Shown here: piece after piece, positions 58,785 through 64,000 of the stretch
How the letters are laid out: every line of letters begins with the position of its first letter
Position numbering within the stretch: the stretch's first letter is position 1
Source: Trichaptum fuscoviolaceum
Lineage: Eukaryota; Basidiomycota; Agaricomycetes; Hymenochaetales; Trichaptaceae
Reading direction: 5' to 3'
DNA length: 64,000 bases
Assembly (NCBI GenBank): GCA_910574455.1
Contig: CAJSYZ010000001.1
Coordinates: forward strand, 4,075,424 to 4,139,423
Translations under genes and position numbers: made by a program
The notes under the pieces: model-generated
Told to the model about the DNA's origin: nothing
The model's database searches: none
What the model saw: the letters and a program-made list of their open reading frames with translations, nothing else

Positions 58785-61644
58785 TCATTTTACTCTCTTC
58801 GTGGTCCCACTGTCTGCATTCACGACAATTCGATCAATCTCAGCACGGATTTCGTTCAAGTTCACCTTCAGCGTCTTGACATCCTCGAACTTGCGATGGG
58901 CCTTCGCCTCTTCGATGAATGACTCCAAAAGAGCTTCTTGTTCAAGGAGAGGCTGAAGTGCCATTGCAAGCTCTGAATCCGGATCGATGACTTGCGAATC
59001 TGCCATGCCCGGCGCGGACCCGCTGGTATCCGATGTTGAGGTCGTGCGCTTCTTTGGTTTAGGCAGGGACTGCGACGAAGGTCACCATATGTCACAATCA
59101 AGAAGGACGTAAGGCACATACTTGCAATGGAAACATATTCTTCTGCAAGAAGTTTGTGGCCCTCGCCAGAATTGCGGCTTGCACTCTGTCTTGAGAACTT
59201 CCCGGGCCTCCTGGACATGGTATCTTCCGTATTCGCTTGGCAATAGCGTCATAGTCCGCGAAGGCTTGCAGCAGATTCTTTCGCGCTGCCGTAGCTTCCT
59301 TTGCAGGTGCCTCGTCAACGTTGTTCCTAGCGTACTAATGTTGGCAACTATGATTGAGGAGAATGATTGCAGGTACGTACGACAGTTGTAGCATGAGCTC
59401 TTGAAATTGTGGGAGCTCCTCCTCTATTTCTGACTCAAGTGCAATGAGCGCCTGTCAACAAGCTATCCTTCAGCAAAAAACGATATAGACCGCGTTCTAA
59501 CGTGTCACCCACCTCGTACAGCCGAACCATGGCCGGTACCCGTCTTGCTTCTTCTCGGTATTGTTGTCGCCTATACGTATCAGAGTCAACTCTCATTCAA
59601 GACTTGGACAGGAGGTCACGTACAGCATAATTGGCTTACACTCCCTGCAAATCCTTACACCCTTTATAAACTTTTCCTCCACCTCACCGGCCTTCCCTTT
59701 TCCTCCGTTGAGGGAGTCAACACGTCCCCTCGGACGCACACCGTAATCTACACTTTCTTTCACCTCCTCTATTCTTCCTGACTTCGGATCGGCTACAAAA
59801 AGTAGAGAGCATGGAACGGGACGTTGGGGTTTCTTTACGGGAAGAGAACATATGATGCGTCCGCATAGACGACAGTGGTGCTTGCGATTTGTTAAGGGGT
59901 GGAAGGAAACGCTTTGGGTCGTAGTCAGAATGATTATAAGACCTGTGCGAATAGGCCGGGACTCACGTGCAGAGAGGACAGGCTGTAACCTCAGAATCAT
60001 CTTGCCAGGGCGTTATCCTTTGTTCCGCAGCTATTGACGCAGAATATAAATCAAGTATTAGACTGCATCAGTTGTATGTATCAGATGATTAGTACTCGCC
60101 TCGAATATCGCCCTTTCCACCGTTCGCGGCTGCAGCTCGGCTCTCCAACACACCTCTCCACAATTCTGATGCGCTCTTCGTTCTCAAGTCATTGAAATCA
60201 ATCTCAAACAGACTCGATGCCCTACGCAGAGGTTGAGGTGGCCCGCTCTTTTCTTTACCTTTGCCTTCACCCTGTCCATCCGGAGAAGCAAAATGTAACT
60301 CCACAAGCTTCTCGAATCGCCTCTCAAGCCGCGTGCGTTCAATGCGCCCCTCGTTCCGTACGTTCGAGCGGAGTTCCAGGAATTCATCTGTCCGGGGGCG
60401 GTAAAAGCCCTTCGGTTGGAAGCCTGGACGGTATGCTGATCGGTACTTCGGTGCTGAAGGGCCTATGGGTGTGGAAGGTCCCGATGCCGAGACACTGGTC
60501 GTTCTGGACGTGGAGGGTGCGGGCTGTGGGGTGGGCGAAACAACACGAGACGTAGAGGAAACGGGAGGGTCCGGTGAAGGGGAGGTCGGTTTCAGAGGAG
60601 GAGCAGGCGCAGGTTCTGGAGAAGGATTTGGAGCGGCGGATTGTGTGAGGGAGGTTGTGCGATGGGGAGGAACAATGTGAGGGACGGGGGAATTGACAGC
60701 TAAGGAGGTGCTCCTTTGATGATAACCTGGTGATGTCCCAGTCACTGTAGACTCTTTCCCGAGTGACGAAGGGTAGCGCGATTGAGAAGAGTCAGGAAAC
60801 GATATCGCACCAGGCCTTGGCGTCTCCGCGTCGAAGTGTCGATGAGAGGAAAGTGGGGAAGGAGAGGAAGGAGTGTGGGCAGCAGATAGCATCCGCACGT
60901 GCCCAAGGGTGCTTGCGGGTCGAAGGGGCGAGGACAAGCGCGGTGTCGAGCCTGAGCTTGCCGGCGGACGGATGACACGGAAAGTGGAGGACTTGCGTGA
61001 GGCAATGTCCGGTCTAGATGTCGACGAGGAAGGCCCGGCTTCAGACGAGCCATCTGAAGACGCTGAGGGTGAGACGCTGAGTGCGGAGCTGGTAGTAGAA
61101 GACTGCTTGGATGATGTCGTGGGTACGCTTGATAGACTTGGGCTCGATGGATCAGACGGCTCCTCGTTCACCACGACCTCAGGAATAGGCACTGGGAGAC
61201 TTTTCTCCTTCGCCGTTAGTAGAGCAGGTGGTCCATTAGCTGATACAGCAGCACCTTCTCTGATGTGCTTGTCCTCAGAAGACGTAGGCGCCTGAGTGGG
61301 AACAGTCTCAAGCACGGACACAGGTCGTGGTTTGATCACGAATCCATTAGGCGAGGAGCTTCCAGAGCCTCCAGTCGGTGAAGAAGGGGCCTGAGGAGTC
61401 GCAGTTCCTTCGTTCGAAGCTGCTCGTGTTTCACCAGTGGAACGCGCAAACAAGTCTAGAGAAGGCGACGGCGAATGTCGTGCTTGGGATGCAGCTGACC
61501 CATTTGCTTCCACAGACGCTGCAGAGATGACACGCGAATGGCGTTTCGACTGGGAACAACATTTAATTACAGCGTCATGTTAAGACCATTTGGGTCAATA
61601 TTCACCTTGTAGGCTTGGTATGGAACGTATTGTGCCGTGCTCAT
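58785..61644 (-). CDS. PEP7: PEP7/VAC1-type FYVE protein (rabenosyn-like endosomal tether)
   Basis: Early-endosome tether that binds PI3P through FYVE and links Rab5-type GTPases to fusion on the vacuolar route. Exons: 61644-61606, 61549-60100, 60030-59967, 59911-59624, 59570-59513, 59451-59381, 59326-59122, 59069-58785, giving 819 residues. A ~480-residue Ser/Pro-rich N-terminus precedes the conserved part: GFYRPRTDEFLELR, FNDLRTKSASELWRGVLESR, then the FYVE finger (CPLCTVSFHPLTNRKHHCRL CGRIIC ... GVRICRECKP). Helices follow (RLYEALIALESEIEEELPQF), and the C-terminal Rab-binding helical hairpin (PLLEQEALLESFIEEAKAHR KFEDVKTLKVNLNEIRAEID). The finger has a Pro/Lys-rich insertion. The intron after GGKGDIR starts GCGAGT (GC-AG). 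The start MSTAQYVPYQAYK is the nearest ATG with a matching first intron. Confidence 0.9.
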
Positions 61645-62959
61645 CGTCGTCGACCACTTGATGGCAGTAGCTGCGGTCAATCGCTCACTGGCACCGCGTC
61701 TACTATGAGAGAGAGTAAATCGATTACGTAAAGCAACCTAATCACTGGCGATAGAAAGGCCACGGTCTGCGGACTCTGCACGCTCACCATCATGATCTGA
61801 ACGCTCGGACTATAAGCACCTGGCGCTCTAAGAGTGGGACTATCTCAAAAGATGCGCTGAGTTAGTTTCTAAAGGTACCAGACGATATGGAGATTCCAGA
61901 TCGTGTGGAATGTCCATATGACTGTAGGATGTAGTTCAAGGTTTGTTTATGCTGTTCGTACTCAAATTTCAACCGACAGCTCTCAAGCAGATGCTTCTCT
62001 TCTCCAGATACATCGAATGTCGCAGTGAGCACATGTAACAATCGAAATATGTGGGACGGTATGTTGAATGGGCTGGGAATGATAGGGCGGCTTTGCTTCA
62101 ATAGGCCTGACCTTTCGTCAATCTACCTCTCTTGAGTACCTTTGCCATGCGTACATGGGATGGGTGCATGATGTGGCCTACTCTCTTATGAGTGGGCACA
62201 TGCATGATTGCTATGCTCTTCCGTATTCATGACTTTGCTAAATTGAGTCTCAGGCTGGAAAGATCTAAAGGCAAAATTTACTATAGGCATCTGCTATGTC
62301 TCCCGGCGGCTAAGAGGTCAACACACCAGGAACATATCCACTTCTGCTATTTCCCTCCCACCCTGGACTAGATTATGGACTTAAGGACGTGGATGTTGAG
62401 TTTGCATCCCTCATGCTCGAAAACCAAAATCACCCTCTATTGCGTAAAGGAGCCGCAGGATCGTGGGAGACAGCCTCTGCTATCTCAAACGCCCTCCAGA
62501 ATTGTCTGCTACTCAACTACTTCAACTTAGTGAGTAAAGCTGCCGACGATAATCACATCCAGTGCCGAAAACAAAGCATGCTGTTTAGTACATCTATATA
62601 ACTCACTAGGGTATGCGGCACAGCTCACCTCGCTTGACCTATTTGCTTCTCTCTGCTTAGCTTTGAATACGAGCATCACCGCACCCACTTGGAATTATCT
62701 GCGAAACATGCAGATGTGCCATTATTCCGTATTCTCGGCAACGTCCGGAGCGTCGATCCGCCCAAAGCGTCGGCGCCGTCATGCTTGCCGCTATACACAA
62801 CTTGAAGTCGCGGAGACCGAACAGGTGAGAACCAGATGTCATTCGCAGCAACGTTGTCTGACAATATGTTCAGGATGGCCATTCGCCTTGGCTTTCTTAT
62901 AATGACCCTCGACAATACTCAAAGGAGCGAGATGTAGGATCAGTGGACAACTGCAGTCG
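61645..62959. other. Region with unassigned exon-like stretches
   Basis: Two plus-strand stretches look like exons of an unknown gene: about 62325-62529 (GLDYGLKDVDVEFASLMLEN, then GSWETASAISNALQNCLLLN; ends at GTGAGT) and about 62660-62804 (FEYEHHRTHLELSAKHADVP, then LFRILGNVRSVDPP; preceded by TTAG). No start or family could be found; it may be a gene relic. The rest shows nothing. Confidence 0.35.
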
Positions 62960-64000
62960 TAATGTCGGGATCCCCCAGGACCCCAACATGTCTAAGGCAA
63001 TCCCGAACAGAACCCGGTATGCTGAAACCCGAAATCGCGACCTTGGCTAGATCCCGAAAGGATCCCCCGCTCTCTGATCCCAGAAGAACCGCTGCTTCGC
63101 CATGCATTCTCCTGCTAAGAGTTCCGCCCCGCTATGACCTCCTCGCCCCTGCTTGTCCTCGCCCACGTCTCCTCGTCAGTCCCCCGCCTCGTCCCCGCGT
63201 CTCGATCCATCCCTAGCCCGCCTCGTCGTTCCCCCGACTCTAGGATGATCCCCCGCTCGCTCCCCGCTCCCGTCATGCTCTGTTCCCCGCTCCAGTGAAC
63301 CCCGTACCTCGCCATAGTCCCGAAGTCACTCACCATAGCCACCGCCATAGCCATAGCCTGCCACAGCCATAGCCATAGCCATAGCTATCCCAGACCTCGT
63401 AGGTTCTCGACTATGCCCGGATACCAGATCCCGGCCTCGCGTCCACAGTCATGAAGTGCAGTTAGGAGATTGATCCACTGCGTCCAAAGCCGACCTCTGT
63501 CTGGCCTTGAGTAAGCCAACACGACAGCGGTCAAGGATTGCTGTCCCGCAATCCTGCCCGGTCACGAACCCTGCCCTGCGCTCGTCCTGCCACGGTGCCC
63601 TAGCTAACCCCTTCGACATCCTGTGCCTCTCGACCTGCCCTTGTTCGTCCACAGCCTGCCCCGCCAGAAATCCCGCCTCGCCGCGAACGCTGTCAAGCGT
63701 CCTCTCTGACAATCCCGCAACCCACGCTCGTTCCCGGTTGGAGTCCCGTCAAGACTCCCCCACTCGTCCAGGTTGGAGTCCTGCCAAACTCCCCCCGCTC
63801 GTTTCCAGACTAGAGTCCTGCCAGACTCCCCAGCTCATTCCCGGTAGAAACCCCGCTCGCTTCCCGGTTGGAATCCCACTCCTTTCCCCCGCACGATCCC
63901 AGTCGAAATCCCGCTCGTTTCCCGCCTCGCGTCCCGTCTCGAATCTCTGCGCAAATCCCCCGCAGGATTCCCGCCTTCGATCCCGCCGCGATTCCCCTCG
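62960..64000. repeat. C-rich degenerate minisatellite
   Basis: One strand is strongly C-biased and built from variants of ATCCCGC, CCCGCTCG and TCCCCCGC. From about 63735 a longer unit of ~35-45 bp recurs (GGTTGGAGTCCTGCCAAACT-type followed by CCCCGCTCGTTTCC; starts near 63736, 63770, 63805 and 63860). A short CCATAG hexamer run lies at 63335-63385. No gene is supported; chance open frames follow from the base bias. The array continues to the window edge. Confidence 0.7.

Noticed and set aside
63115..63712. Minus-strand open frames in the terminal C-rich region
   Set aside because: Base composition alone gives long stop-free runs; no protein family features or splice signals.

Overview
This window reads as nuclear DNA of a filamentous basidiomycete, most likely an Agaricomycete. 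The genes are intron-dense with short introns of about 50-70 bp and GT-AG borders. A Plavaka-type transposase and a gene resembling the DUF6532 family, both typical of mushroom genomes, are present. No RNA genes or CRISPR arrays were seen.

Conserved left flank (1-14256): the 3' end of a CSM3/Swi3/Tipin fork-protection gene, mitochondrial succinyl-CoA:3-ketoacid CoA transferase, a SMI1/KNR4 cell-wall regulator, the NuA4 subunit EAF1/VID21, and the 5' half of an AlkB-family dioxygenase gene. Conserved right flank (39630-62000): the 3' half of that same AlkB gene (ending in a GRF zinc finger), a poorly resolved gene, the RAM-pathway protein SOG2, the PP2A B56 subunit RTS1, an SSA-type HSP70 with a heat-shock promoter, a conserved protein with a Pro/Gly-rich tail, citrate synthase, and the FYVE protein PEP7/VAC1. 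The last kilobase is a C-rich minisatellite.

Main result: the AlkB gene is cut in two by a 25,371-bp insertion (14257-39627). The insertion has imperfect terminal inverted repeats of 28/29 bp starting CATCAGGGAA, is flanked by TT on both sides, and carries related subterminal repeats at both ends. Removing it with one TT rejoins the AlkB reading frame exactly between the HxD iron-binding motif and the LGPYPTIASLSLG motif. It therefore looks like a giant cargo-carrying DNA transposon caught in a host gene.

Contents of the insertion, left to right: a decayed copy of a group III (Nik1/Os-1) hybrid histidine kinase; unidentified exon-like fragments; a 3'-5' exonuclease-domain gene; a six-exon orphan gene (933 aa); a small TA-flanked MITE-like element; a second helix-rich orphan gene with frame breaks; a Plavaka (CMC superfamily) transposase with a C2H2 finger; and a many-exon gene resembling DUF6532 that ends about 400 bp from the right terminus. 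The spaces between these genes, some introns and a few exons are filled by islands built from five short reverse-palindromic words. These islands are nearly absent from the flanking genes.

Gene models were made by eye from reading frames, splice signals and recalled family motifs. Exon borders are given where both frame and splice signals agree; unclear joins are stated.
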